Assembly: GCF_000005505.3 (NCBI RefSeq)
Contig: NC_016132.3
Span: forward strand, 33,246,914 to 33,310,913
Length of the DNA: 64,000 nucleotides
Reading direction: 5' to 3'
Source: Brachypodium distachyon
Taxonomy: Eukaryota; Streptophyta; Magnoliopsida; Poales; Poaceae
Shown here one piece after another: positions 49,405 to 61,239 of this stretch. The position numbers and the translations under genes were made by a program. The first letter of the stretch is position 1; each line of letters opens with the position of its first letter. The notes beneath the pieces are model-generated. The model saw only the letters and a program-made list of their open reading frames with translations, was not told where the DNA came from and did no database searches.

Positions 49405-50435
49405 TGGATTTCCCCGTTGAAGGGACTGCGCGACCGACGAATAAATGAAGCAGCGCCGGTGGGTGTCCGGAGGAGGGGTCCAAACTACCTGCAGACTTGC
49501 ACGAAGCCATTTTACCAGAGTGCTATCTAATGAACCAGATGATGGTTGGCAGAGAAGGTATGTAAATGGAGATTATTACGTAGGTACGGATTGGATCGGG
49601 ATAGTGTCATCGTCTAACTCTATACATACATTTGTGCTGCCTATTATTATCAGGAAACGAGCAGTCGATGGGCATCCAGTAGTGTTTTTGCTGATCTTGT
49701 GAGAGATTGCAAGTTAGATGGTTCAAATTTCAGAGGCTGGAAAAGGAAGATAATGTTTTTACACACTGCTGAATTGATTAAGATGCTTGATTCTATCTTT
49801 TGAAAAGGACCATCTAAGTATCTAACCTTTGAACTATCACTAAAACTTGGAACTTTTGGTTATATGGTTGAAGAGGCCTGGGTTTTGTTATCTCAAACAT
49901 AAATTTGAGATGCTGTAGTTGAATTTCCTTTCCGAGCCATCAACAAGCATTTTAGTTTTCTTGCTTACCTTGTTACATTGTGAATCAGAATTCAATGCCG
50001 TAAGCATTGTTAAGGACAACTTGTTGTTCTCGTTATCCTCTTTATTTGAAGTTCGTTTCCTCCATATTTCTGCAAGATGGTAAATTTGGGAATAAGCTGA
50101 TGTTTCTGACCCAAGGAAGCAAGGATGCATACATCTTTGAATACGAGATAAATCTTGATGTTGGTATAGCTAATACTTTATTTAAACTCTACACAACAAC
50201 TGCAATGGCTTTTCGGGCAATACTGGTGAATGTAGCATAGTATAGACAAGGTTCTTTGGTGATATTTCATTAATGCCTTCATTTGCTGATCTTTTGTCTT
50301 GATTTGCCTGAACCAGCTTAATTTGACGGAAAAAACGAAAAAGAAACATGTCGATTTCGTAATTTCGTTTTATCTTACCGACTTTCATATTACTGATAAA
50401 TGAAATCCTTATGCTATACTATTGCTCAGGATTCA
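49405..50435. other. low-content region with weak coding traces
   Basis: 49445-49600 and 50070-50170 are open frames with somewhat protein-like wording (NKLMFLTQGSKDAYIFEYEI). Neither is recognised and no consistent exon chain links them. Confidence 0.3.
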
Positions 50436-52060
50436 TTCTCTTTTCAGGCAGAATCACCTTCACCTTCTCGGCTTAGTCAACCAATTGCAGGTAAACAATA
50501 TTTTTGGTGCTTTCTGTTTATTCTAATATGGCAGCTGCCTATCTCATTTTTTCTTTCAATCGCCGTTGAAGTGAATAATACTCAGGGAAGTTTGCCTATG
50601 ACATGTGTAGAGCTTTTCCTACATTCCAGTGGTGTGATGGCCAATATAAGCTAAATTAAATGCTCAGATGGAAATGCCCCAGGTTGTGATTCAATCAATG
50701 AAGAAAAAAAAATGTATGCCATAAAAAGATAAAGGCTTGTTATATAGGAGTAGCTTGCTTCCCATATTTCTTGATCTGATAATTGCCCAAGAGCATCCAG
50801 ATTATATCTTGACAATTTCAGATTCCATGTCATAAAACTAAGTGAACTGACAATAGTGCATCTGGAGTCAAATTCACTAACTATCTAAAGAAGGCTCCCA
50901 ATTCAATTGAAGTAGAGTAAGAAGCATATTTTCAATTACATTCAGGATTGTACATCCTCTGGAACAGAAAACAAACAGGGAGAGAAAACCATGCACATCC
51001 TCTTTTCTTATTTGTATTTGTCCTACTTTTCTTTAGCTGAGGCTGAAAGTAAGCATCTTTACCTGAATGTGTACCGATTGTCTTCGATCTTTGTATATAT
51101 ATATATATATGAATGTTTCTCTAGGATTTATGGTGAATATACTGATGTAAGAGAAAATTTGTAAATATAAGCTAGCAGATTGCTCTGAGATCGATGACTG
51201 CAGCAATGTCCAATATTCTAACTTTTACATGATACTGCCATTGAACGGACTAATGATTAGGCTTTGAAGACAACCTTTCTACAGGGTACAGGCCAGTATG
51301 TCTGAGTATTAAGTTTCATTTCAGGATATGATATATTGCTGTGAGTATATATTGATAAAAAAATGAGTCACACAACATTAAGTAAATTGTCAAACTTGAT
51401 TGTTTCTGGTTACTGCCGTAATTTGTGTTCTTCTGCTGGTCTGTACCTTATAGAACTACTTTCTTCTGTAGGACTTTGAGGAATACAGTGGACTTGAAAA
51501 GGTTGCTGAGCTTTTGAAGGATGTGCAAGTAGAACAGCATATAAGGGAAGTATTTTCCCCTTAAGTGTCCCTTTTTTGAAATCTGAATATAATTCATGCC
51601 CAACAATTTGTGCTAAAGTATTGTTGCAGTGCCATGCAAAGGATAATTATTAATATATTTCAGTCGTATGATTGATCTTTCTATGATTTAAAGAATTATA
51701 AACATGTGAAATGAGTAAGAAGTATGGCAACAATGCCTGCTAGTTATATGTGAAAATTATCAGTTGTTGGCCTCTACTTGCTCATTTGTCAATCGATAAC
51801 TGTCTCCAATTGAATGCCAAGAGATAATTGTCCACAATGAAAGGTTGAGATGAGCAACTGAATCTGTTGCATTCTTAGTTTTTTTATTATTATATTCATT
51901 ACAGAGCCTTGTAACTCCTGCTCTTTCTTTGCTAGAAAGAGTATCAAGTGCATATTTATGTCTCCATGCTGTTTATATGTTATCGGATTTGTTTTTTCTT
52001 TATCTCTTCAATGCAGATTGAAATGTGGAGGAGTTTCTACTGCTGCTCATCGGACATGTT
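50436..52060 (+). other. exon-like blocks of an unidentified gene
   Basis: Three plus-strand blocks look like exons. One reads SFSFQAESPSPSRLSQPIA before GTAAAC (about 50437-50491), one reads DFEEYSGLEKVAELLKDVQV...IRE after a TTCTGTAG acceptor (from about 51473), and one reads SLVTPALSLLERVSSAYL after an ATTACAG acceptor (from about 51905). I do not recognise the protein and cannot close the phases. It may be a decayed host gene copy or captured exons. An (AT)n run lies at about 51094-51111. Confidence 0.35.
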
Positions 52061-52163
52061 TGCGTAAAGGAAAAACACTTCCATATACAAATGAAAATCT
52101 ATTTGGGGAGGCAGCAAGTCGGTTTGGATCCACCCTCGACTCGGAGCTGACCCTCGTCTCGAT

Positions 52164-52400
52164 ATGAATTTTTTTATATATATCCATTCTATCTCAAAAA
52201 TTATGTGTTTTCTCTCTCTCTGTATATATATACATTCTCTCTCAAAAATATGTGTTTTCTCTTTTTATTTGATTTCATTTCTTTTTCTATCTATCTATCT
52301 ATCTATCTATCTATATATATATATTCATTCTCTCTCAAAAATATTTGTTTTCTCTTATACAAATTTCTCTTATACAAATCCACTGTCAGTATTATCCACG
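52164..52400. repeat. degenerate ~70-bp repeats and (CTAT)n microsatellite
   Basis: TCTCTCAAAAATATGTGTTTTCTC-like units recur at about 52190, 52240 and 52330. Between the last two lies a run of about eight CTAT units passing into (AT)n. Open frames across this tract reflect the repeat only. Confidence 0.75.
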
Positions 52401-53269
52401 CCACTAATTCAGTACGGAAGGAGTATAGAATATGTGTTTTCTCTCGCTAGTCGGGTATGTATACTATGTGCGGATGACATTTTGACTATTCCAACAGTCC
52501 AATACTGTGCCATTTTGAATAGTGTTCTGAAAAGTGCTCCTTGAAACCCGGCCGTCCCATTGGATTGATGAAGCAGATGTCCACATCATGAATTAGGGAT
52601 GCATGTGATTGCAAATTCATCAGTAAAACACAAACATATAACAAAACTGAAGCCTTGTTTAGCCATTAAGGCTTTTGTTGACCATAATGAACCAGACAGA
52701 TCAGGTGATATTGAAACTCCATGCTGACAAGTGCAAGGCAGCCTTCTAGTCGGATTTTATTGGAGTACCCATCTGTATTTGCTAACTGAGGACTAGAACA
52801 GCAATCGCTGAGGTACACTCTCCGAGAGACTGATGCCATTCACGTAATTGGTACTGAGTTGATTCCATCACATATCCGATTTGCTATGGCCTGATGCATG
52901 TCGACCCGATCAAGACAGCAGTACAGCATGGCGGCCGCCTTTACCTCACGCACGTCGCCCCACAGTAAACCATGGAATCCCTATCTATTTCCTCCAAGCC
53001 ACTAAATGCTTAACTCATCTCCGTCACGCGCCCGACGGCAGATGTAGGGCTGCGATAGATGGAGCAAAACTCTCGGGAGTAGCATCAACTTTCTCCACAG
53101 GATATCCTTCTAAATGTAGGCACCACAAGTAGAGAAACAATTGTGAGATACTTTCTGAAGTAAAATACATGAAAAGCATGGGTGGCCATATAGGAAGATT
53201 ATGATCTATAATGCATGAGACACTAACATAGTAAATGAATAGACAAAGTCACAGATGCCATTCAATAAG
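52401..53269. other. intergenic, no gene recognised
   Basis: Short unlinked frames only. A GC-richer patch at 52890-53060 has no recognisable product. Confidence 0.4.
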
Positions 53270-53411
53270 GATGCAGATATAGAAAGAAATACATCAAGTA
53301 TGAATTCTTTTGATGTCCATTAACGGGGATATAGCTGGTAGATGCAGATATAGAAAGAAATGGATCAAGTATGAGTTCTTTTGATGTCCATTGACAGGGT
53401 TATAGCTGGTA
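53270..53411. repeat. 71-bp tandem duplication
   Basis: GATGCAGATATAGAAAGAAA starts copies at 53270 and 53341. Both continue through TCTTTTGATGTCCATT and ATAGCTGGTA with about six differences. Confidence 0.85.
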
Positions 53412-53739
53412 TGGTACACATTATGTGCACAAAGGAATCATGAAACACCTTGATAAATATAAACAAAATTCATATCACAGAAGCTTAACAACATTTCCAT
53501 GCCCAACAGAGCAATTACACCATTTGTCTGTTCTGAAATAAGTTAGGACAGAAGGCAAGTCATCTGCCTCTTTTATCACGGAGTTAAAAATAATGAAAAC
53601 AAAATAGAATCAAGCCACATCTCATTCCCCGTGAGCAAAACAGCGTACGCAAGGGTAAGACTTTGCAAGAGTGCTAAACTGATGAATTAATAATAGTGTC
53701 ACCAATAATTAATAAGCATTAATCGATTCAAAACAACAA

Positions 53740-54604
53740 ACATAAAAATCACAGACAAATCCGGAAACGAAGCAACTCACCAAAACTATGCATGTGCCCC
53801 GGATCACCAGATCTTGCGGGGAGAACTCTAGCCCCTAGACAAGTCGAGATCTGTGCAAAGCGGCGGTTGCTTGCCCCTATCCACCAGCCCGCTGCTCCTG
53901 CCCTCGTTCCGGCCGCCGCGCGGCCAAGCCTTCTTCTCCAAGACCGGCTGAGCACCGCCGGCGGCGGCACCACGCCTCTGGTGCCTGCCTGTCCTTTCAG
54001 CTGCGACCAAGAGATCCGCGCTCCAACCCTGAGACTGCTAGCGCCATCGCCCGAGGTGCAGCACGACCCGATCCTCCCCGCCTAGACAGACCAGCGCACT
54101 AAGCAACAAAACCCCGACGCCACACCGCACCACCGCAGGCAACACGCCTATAAATAGCGGCCAGAAGAAGGCTCCGGAACCCGAGATACCGACCCGCGCA
54201 ACTGCCAGCACACGCACTCCGCAACATTCCAACGGCCAGCGCACATGACACGCGTCAGCATGCATGCAACCCCTCCGCACAGCGCCAATGAAAGTGGCCC
54301 ATCCATCCACCAACCAACCCACCGCGCGATACGCATCGCACCCCTCTCGCTGACAGCAACAATCGGTCCGGCTACGCCGTCTACGACGGCCCACCGTCAG
54401 AGGCTAAGACACATCACATCTAGGTGCACGCAACCGACCTACAAACCGGAAGTGCAGCAACGACGAAGCAAAACAAGGCCTGGGTGGCGCAACGAGGAAG
54501 CGAAGAAACCACCCGGCCTTAATTCTTGTATCTTAAATCACAATGATAAACACATTCTGAATCAAAAGCTGTTCCAGTTACTGGAAAGAATAAGCAGCCA
54601 ATAA
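53740..54604. other. GC-rich block, possible first exons, uncertain
   Basis: On the minus strand a GC-rich block ends at about 53781 with TTTTG|GTGAGT, a credible donor. On the plus strand CCTATAAATAGC (about 54148) precedes a 119-codon frame at 54245-54604. Neither product is recognised and there is no supporting downstream exon. It may be a promoter/first-exon fragment of a lost gene or element. Confidence 0.3.
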
Positions 54605-54648
54605 ATCTAATTATATTTTACATGGCAGAGTCAACACAAATGCAAATA

Positions 54649-54761
54649 CTCCCTCCAATCCTAAATTGTTGTCGAAATATTACAACTATCTAGACGTTTT
54701 TTAAGAATAGATACATCCATATTTCGGCAAACTTGAGACAAGAATTTAGAATCGGAAGGAG
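54649..54761. mobile_element. Stowaway-type MITE, 113 bp
   Basis: CTCCCTCCAATCCTAAATTG at the left pairs with AATTTAGAATCGGAAGGAG at the right. TA flanks at 54647-54648 and 54762-54763. Confidence 0.85.
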
Positions 54762-55122
54762 TATCTATTATCTGCCAGTTTGACCATAGATTCCACATCA
54801 CAATCAGCTAATTTAACATTCGATACAAAGTGCAAAGCATGCCAAAGAACCTCAAGTTTAGTTCTAATTCATATATGACATGAAATTTGTGGCCTTGAGA
54901 TATTCAGCTCTTTGGCTGCTATGGTCATCTCTAAACAAACCAAGTAGAACTTCCATACTGCAATATAAGACATGGAAAATCATAGCCTACAGACTGCTGC
55001 TGCACATCCCCCTTCGATAATTTTGCACGTACCATACTCAACTACTCAATGTCCAAAGAATCACCAAACGTAATCATATGAACTGTATCTCCCTCCCAGA
55101 TTGCATACACGCATAAAGCCCA

Positions 55123-58100
55123 CACTGCACGATGGACCAAACGCAAGGGCAATTAACTGCCGGGAAAAGTAATGAAAGCAAGGCAGGCAAACTGCCGGCA
55201 AATCTGCAATCTTTACTTGTAGACAAACTGCCGGCACAACCCATGGGAGGCAGTTTATCTGCCGGCACAACTGGGATGACAGGTGGGCCAACTCGACATG
55301 CGCATCTTCTTATCCTTATCGTATGTACATGACCCCTCAGCCCCAAACCTGTATCTCTCTCCCCACGCGATTTCCCTTCACCCTCCGTAGGGTTTCAGCC
55401 CATAGAGACCCTAGCGTCGCCGCCGCCATGACCCCGCCGCCACCCAAAGCTTTGCCAACACCGCCGCCCGTAGCTTCGTCCTAGTCTTCGTCCGGCCCTA
55501 GCCCAAGGGCAGCCCGAAGCTCCGCGCTCGCCGCCGACGGTAAGCTCCGACCTCGTCGCCGCTACCCCGAAGCTCCACCTTCGCCACCACCACCCTTAGC
55601 CCAAGGCCAGCCCGTAGCTCCACCCTCGTCGCCGCTGCCTCGACACTCCGCGCTCGTGCAGCTGCAACCCGAACCACGACTCGGTCGCTCCCTGGCCGAT
55701 GTCAATGCCCCAGATCCGCCGCCAATGGCCCCGATCTGCCACCAAATCCTGAAATCGTCCGCCACCGCACCCCAGCGCCACCACTTTCTCTTTGACATCT
55801 CGCCGCCGTGCCACGCTCCTCCACCGCCGTCAATCTCGTCCGCCACGCCACGCCCCTCTAACGCCGTCAATCTCGTCCGCCAGGTGCCTCCCTTTCACCG
55901 AGCCCTCTACCTGCCGCGCCATTCACCGAGCAAGGCTACTGCTAGGTGCGCTCTATACGTACTGCTATTGCTCATCTCTTCCTCCTTGATCTGCCAATTA
56001 GTTTTTGGTTCTTCAGAGAGATTGCTCAATGATTGCCTAAATAATGTGTACAGATAACTGAGAGCTAAACTTAAATTGTTAAGCAGTCTACATGTCTAGT
56101 TTGTACTCTATCAGGTTCAAGAAATCAGCTGGTATTTTTAGTTAATCTAAGCGTCCTTAGGTAGGGCATGTATAAGAATTTAATTGCCACAAGGGTCACA
56201 ACAATTTAGACTAGCTTACTCATAAATCATGTAGTCAGAGTATAGTTCTTGGCCTCGAAAATTAAAAGGTGCGCATTTTACTAACCCTGCCTCACTATTT
56301 TCAGTGGATAATATATTAGCTGGTCAATAGTATGTCTTTAGGTGATTAATAGGGAAGCTGTGTCTAGGTATATATAGGTGAAGCTATCGTCATGGGGAGG
56401 CAATTTACATCTGAGGCAACCATCAAAACCAATCGTTAAACACACTTTCAGGTGCGCTTTAGTTTTCAGCCAATGAAAATGAACTGAACCGATACCAAGA
56501 TAAGAGAGTGAATTAAAGTGAAACTATATGGTAATCCATCACATTTCAGAGTGTTATCTTTGCTCTATCACATGGTGTTGTGGAAGTCCAGACAGTGCGC
56601 TGTGCGCACAAGTTACGAATCACACTAAAATTGATCTAGCTGTGAACTGAAACTATCTAATTGTATATTTCTTTGAAGGATTATTTCTTATAACTCCTAT
56701 TTACCTCATAACTCATATATGTAGCTAGAGGTGGAACAGAAGTCCATGGCGAATTCAGCCTCACCGCCACAAGTGGATTGAACTAAAATATGTTTTCTTG
56801 GAATTATCTCAGGTCTGTAGCTTCTTCTCTTCTTGCCCAAGATCTGGTTTTGGTTGCTATGCCATGGCGATGGATTGTTTGTTGCTACTGTATGTAGCTC
56901 AGTTGTATTACTTGCCAAACCTTATCTCCTAGTAGCTGCTAGAGCTGCTGCTGAGTACTTGCCAAACCTTCTTGTTATTGCGGCTCAGCTCAAAGGCAAG
57001 TAGGCGTTGTACGTGCATTGTTGCTGATCTTTTATCAAATGAAAATCTACTGGATAGTTTACTTGTGAAATAGCACTAAAATCAAACCTGTAGCTAAACA
57101 ATAATGCATGTGGATTAATTAAACTAACTATGATTTGATTCACCTTACATGTTTAATTATGTATAAACAAATTGAGAACATGGTGCAGGCTGTACTGTGT
57201 ATTTTATACCATAGCAGCTCGCAACGTTCTTGACCTCTTGATTTATTCTCTTCTACTAAAACTTTTAGCATGTGTCCAATTTCATGTGCAGATCCCATGG
57301 GGCAAACAATGCATCGGCCTGTGCTTGTGGAGTTCCCAGCTTGTCGCATCAAGGGATGCATGCTCCTGAAAGGTAGATACTTCTGTTTCCTTCTCAAGCT
57401 AATTTTTTTTTCAAGGATCTGTTTTCATATGATTTTCTTGTAGAGATCTTTGTGTGAGGTGGTAACAAAGAATCATGCAAGTTTTCCTATTTATGTATTT
57501 CTTTGGTATTCCAGATAGTGGCTAATACTTTATCACCCCCCGGTATATGTTTTCTCTCTTGCTTGCATTTAAGTATTTGTCTCCTTTTGCAATAGATTTC
57601 TTACAATAGATTTAATGTCTAGTTATGCCATTAACACTAGTTCCGTATATCCAGACTAATGGTTAATTGAAATTGTGGCAGTTATGTCGGAATTCTATGC
57701 AATGTAAACTTGTCAATTTTTCAGCAATCTTAGCATCTGTCATTTCTCAATTTTTCAGGCAACAAAATCAGAGATTTTGTACATGTGCTGGAGGCTCGTC
57801 GAACCGGATAAAATGGGAGTCCCGTAACTCATAAATAGTTGTCGGGCTGATAGTCTTTTTAAGTGATCTTTCTAGTTTGCTAGGCTTATATAGAGGCTTT
57901 GCAAAGTCTAGATCACTAGATGTCATACTTATGCGTGTGACAGTGCTTGATGCTCCTTTTTGGTTCAGTGTGAATTTCAGAAACATGTGAATACATTATG
58001 CTGTTGTGATGCTTTTTAATGAAGAATAATTGTGGTGGAATGAGTAAAATATATTTTTTTAATTATGAAATTGCAATCAAGGGCAGTTTATCTGCCGGGG

Positions 58101-58448
58101 AAGGCAGGAACAGCCGGCAGACAATCTGCCAGCGAATGTAGTAACTGCCGGCAAAATCGTTTGTATTGACGGCAGAGAAACTGACTTGAAATGTCCAAAC
58201 TGCCGGGAAATGTCTGAACTGTCGGGTAAGCTCTTTGCCGGCAGACAAATCTATCTGCCAGCAAAATACTGGACCTGCCGGCAAAACTGGAGCTAGCAGG
58301 GCATATAGACTGCCGGCAAATACTTTTGCCGTCAGCTAGCGGGCAGGGAAAACTGCCGGCAAGAAATTTTTGCCGGCAGTTTATTTGCCCTGTATAATGA
58401 CTTTTGCCGGCAGTTTGGGTGCCCTCACGTCTGGTCCATCGTGTAGTG
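55123..58448. mobile_element. CACTA transposon, 3.3 kb, CTGCCGGCAAA family
   Basis: The left end CACTGCACGATGGACCAAAC and inverted right end CACTACACGATGGACCAGAC form the terminal repeat. The 3-bp duplication CCA flanks it (55120-55122 and 58449-58451). Subterminal repeats (A)CTGCCGGCAAA are few on the left (55150-55275) and dense on the right (58080-58430). No transposase is visible. 55340-55960 is a GC-rich block with the look of a gene 5' end (CCCTAG, GCCGCCGCCATG, alanine/proline-rich frames), probably captured. 57286-57372 is a short exon-like frame. The element is non-autonomous. Confidence 0.9.
58080..58430. repeat. right subterminal array of the CACTA element at 55123
   Basis: About a dozen copies of CTGCCGGCA(A/G) or its complement occur in 350 bases in both orientations, including long imperfect palindromes such as TGCCGGCAGTTTATTTGCC. 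By analogy with En/Spm these are binding sites for the element's own protein. Confidence 0.8.
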
Positions 58449-58462
58449 CCAAACATCTAGTA

Positions 58463-58557
58463 CCCCCTCCGATCCATAAAAAATGTCACCCATTTTGTAT
58501 TAAGTCAGTACAAATTTTGTTTGTACTAAGTGGGCATCATTTTTTATGATCGGGAAG
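58463..58557. mobile_element. Stowaway-type MITE, 95 bp
   Basis: CCCCCTCCGATCCATAAAAA at the left pairs with TTTTTTATGATCGGGAAG at the right. TA flanks at 58461-58462 and 58558-58559. It inserted 10 bases beyond the CACTA target duplication. Confidence 0.8.
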
Positions 58558-58559
58558 TA

Positions 58560-59288
58560 ATAAATTTATGGACCCCTTAATAATTTTGTACTAATTCATT
58601 TGAAACAGAGAAAAGTTAGAATAGACGCGCCAGATAGCAAGGACATGGAGCACCGTGTCGTTGCGGAGGACGATAGATTCCACCGCCTGTACGGCATCTT
58701 CCTTCCTCTCTCGCCAGCTGCGCCGCAGCTCCTCCACCACCGTTCGCAGGAGAGGAACCGTACCGGGGGAATGGCTCTTGCCTGCTTGTCCAGTCTGCCA
58801 TTGCTGCACACGCACCGCGGCTGCCCTTTGCTATGCGCATCGAGGTCGTTGCTGCTCCCTACCACCGTCACTCACCGTACCGGGGGAAGACGGATCTGGG
58901 TGGCGGGGGGAAGGGGGTGGAGGCGGCGGCGAAGGTAATGATGGCAGCTGGAGAGAGAGAGACATGGCGGCCGTGCTCGTGGAGCGCGAGCGCTAGCTGT
59001 CTGGCCGCGCACGAAGCGCCGCGGGGTGGCTAAACCTCGCCGGGCGGCGGCGCAGAGCAGCTCCTGTCCATGAACACGTCGCGCTCCTGGAACGGTTAAG
59101 GGAAGAACCGGTGAGCTTTGGGCCGCCTTTGGTTGCCAGGCCTTTGCACTCTCTATTGCAGACGAGATATATAAGCCCTGCATTCGGCTACTTGCACTGC
59201 ACTAGGCGTTTTAGCTGGGCTTTTCTCGCATAACAGTTCTCGTATTCAAGAAGACAAGTAGTCTTCATCCTAATGCAAGCAGATTGCA
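58560..59288. other. GC-rich intergenic block, no gene recognised
   Basis: 58600-59100 has overlapping frames on both strands caused by high GC. ACCGTACCGGGG occurs at about 58757 and 58876 as a small direct repeat. No product is recognised. Confidence 0.4.
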
Positions 59289-59291
59289 TAA

Positions 59292-60312
59292 GAGCAGCTC
59301 TAGCGGTTGCCGAACCCAGCTGATTCGAACCGGCCGTGTTCGGTTCCACTGGATCTGAGTTTTCAGTTGAACAAAGTTTTGCGAACTGATCTAACTGATC
59401 TCAAATACAAGCTAGTTGAAAACGTAATTCGCGCGTTTATACAAACATACTAAAAACAAACATACGTATAGATTTCATATAGATTCAACCGAGTTCTAAA
59501 AAACATACATATAGATTCTAGAAATACTAGTAGGCATCGCCACCGGCGGTTCACTTGTCGGTGTGGGAGCGGCGGATCGCCTCCGCGAGGTCGGCCTCAA
59601 ACTCCACTGCCCTCCTAGCCGCTTCCGCTGCCGCCGTCTGCTCGGACCGGAGACGGACTGCCTCGTACGCGTCCACCTCATCCACCTCCGGCAACTCCTC
59701 CGGGGCAGGCGCCAGGAGGAGCTGACGGGAAGCGGAGGCGGAATTCTCTGCCTCCGCCTCCTCCATGCCCCACTCCTCCTCCTACTCGTGCTCCTCCGGC
59801 GGTGGCATCGGCGCGGGTGCGAAGCCCGCAGCCACCGTCGCCACCCTCTTCACCTTCTCCCGGAGGTAGGCATCCCACCAGCGGGCGGCGTTGTTGCTGA
59901 AGTGGCGGTGGTGATACCATTTCAGCATCCTCGGCCGGCGAGCACCTAGGTGGCGGCGCTCGTCGGGGGAGAGGAGGGCGTCAGCGGCCGTGCCATTTTC
60001 CCACCACGGCGGGGAACTAGGGTTTCCCCGCACGCGCGGGGAAGCGTGATGGCCGCCGCGGTGATGGCTGGACGAGCCGGTTGGCCTCATTGCGGCGGGG
60101 CTCAGTGGCGAAGGGCGGCGGCGCGGTTCGGATTTGGAACCGAAACGGCCCCTCCGAGCCGTAGATATACGAGCTCGTTTCGGGCGGTTTCGGTTCCCCG
60201 AATTCTTTTTTTCGGGCCATGCCGGTATTCGATATCTAATCGGACCATTTTTTCAGCCAAAACCGAATACCTAGTTTGGATCGGCCAAGTTCGGTGACCG
60301 CTAGAGTTGCTC
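59292..60312. mobile_element. Harbinger-like element, 1.0 kb
   Basis: The left end GAGCAGCTCTAGCGGTTGCC and inverted right end GAGCAACTCTAGCGGTCACC form the terminal repeat. TAA lies outside both ends (59289-59291 and 60313-60315), the PIF/Harbinger target duplication. The interior holds a minus-strand coding relic and no transposase. Confidence 0.75.
59551..60090 (-). pseudogene. element-borne gene relic with one in-frame stop
   Basis: A minus-strand frame runs from about 60090 to 59551 with a single TAG at 59782-59784. It reads MLKWYHHRHFSNNAARWWDAYLREKV, then an acidic EEEWGMEEAEAENSAS block and a C-terminal helix (EFEADLAEAIRRSHTDK). I recognise this wording as a protein repeated in grass genomes inside DNA elements. 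Its function is unknown. Length and termini fit the surrounding Harbinger-like element. Confidence 0.55.
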
Positions 60313-60315
60313 TAA

Positions 60316-61239
60316 GCTGCAAAAAATATTGTTCCTAGCCTGCGGAGCTTTGACCGTGGGTCTCAACCATACCATCACATGCGGATGTGAGGTGGAACAT
60401 GACAATAACCTGTGAGTCATAAGTCATTGGAACATTCCCTAATTGTGAGTTTGTGACCGATGATGCCAAATTCCAGCGCAATTTTTTTTATAAGCAAAGG
60501 ATAGTCGTTTAGAAACTGTCTGTGCCTGCATTTTCATCACATAGATAATTTTTTTTTATTAGACAGTACTTTGTTTGCATCTCTATTCTACTCCTGTCGG
60601 TAGCTAATCACATTTGCCATGAGGCGTTTGCATCCTTGCTATGTATTGTACTTTTCGTCTTTTACTTTACCCCCAGTCCAGAGTGTATTTGGTTTTGCGG
60701 AAAGTCTTATTAGTAGTTGTTGTAAGTCTTGTGTTAAATGGCGGTTCCAGGCCTCCAGGGTTGAATGGTTGATGAACTTAGTGAGAGTCGAAGAATGTAA
60801 AAATAAACTTCTGTGAAGAGATCTCAGAGCCAGCCAAGCTACCCCCAGCTGCATCTGAATCATCCACCCCTTTCTATGATCCTCTGGAAGCATCGTTTCC
60901 TTGAAGCTGCTGCCTGCCAAGATTCATGTGACGAAAACGATAGGCGATGAGATGACTACAAACCCCACACCCATGTACTCGCTCCATTCCATCCCAAATC
61001 GCACAGATCGCCTTGCCTTTTGACAAGTGTCATCCCGGTTGATCGTGGCTTTCTTTCTCCTTCCATTGATGTCCACAAGAGCCAGCATAAGTATGCGAGC
61101 AGGCTCCTCAAGGCTCAACCCTCCCACACTCCTCGAAAGCCAGAAATCACAAGCTCAGCCATAACCATTCGCCTCTTTTCTTTTTTCGTTGGTCGCTGCT
61201 CCTGATCCTTGAAGCAGAGCATTTGCAGGTTTAGTGGCC
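60316..61239. other. polygalacturonase upstream region
   Basis: No gene is supported. The last 200 bases contain pyrimidine-rich leader sequence. A TTTGCAG at about 61222-61228 could be an acceptor of a leader intron. No clear TATA box was identified. Confidence 0.4.

Noticed and set aside
52164..52544. 126-codon frame rich in Ser, Ile and Tyr
   Set aside because: It is produced by reading through the (CTAT)n microsatellite and its flanking short repeats.
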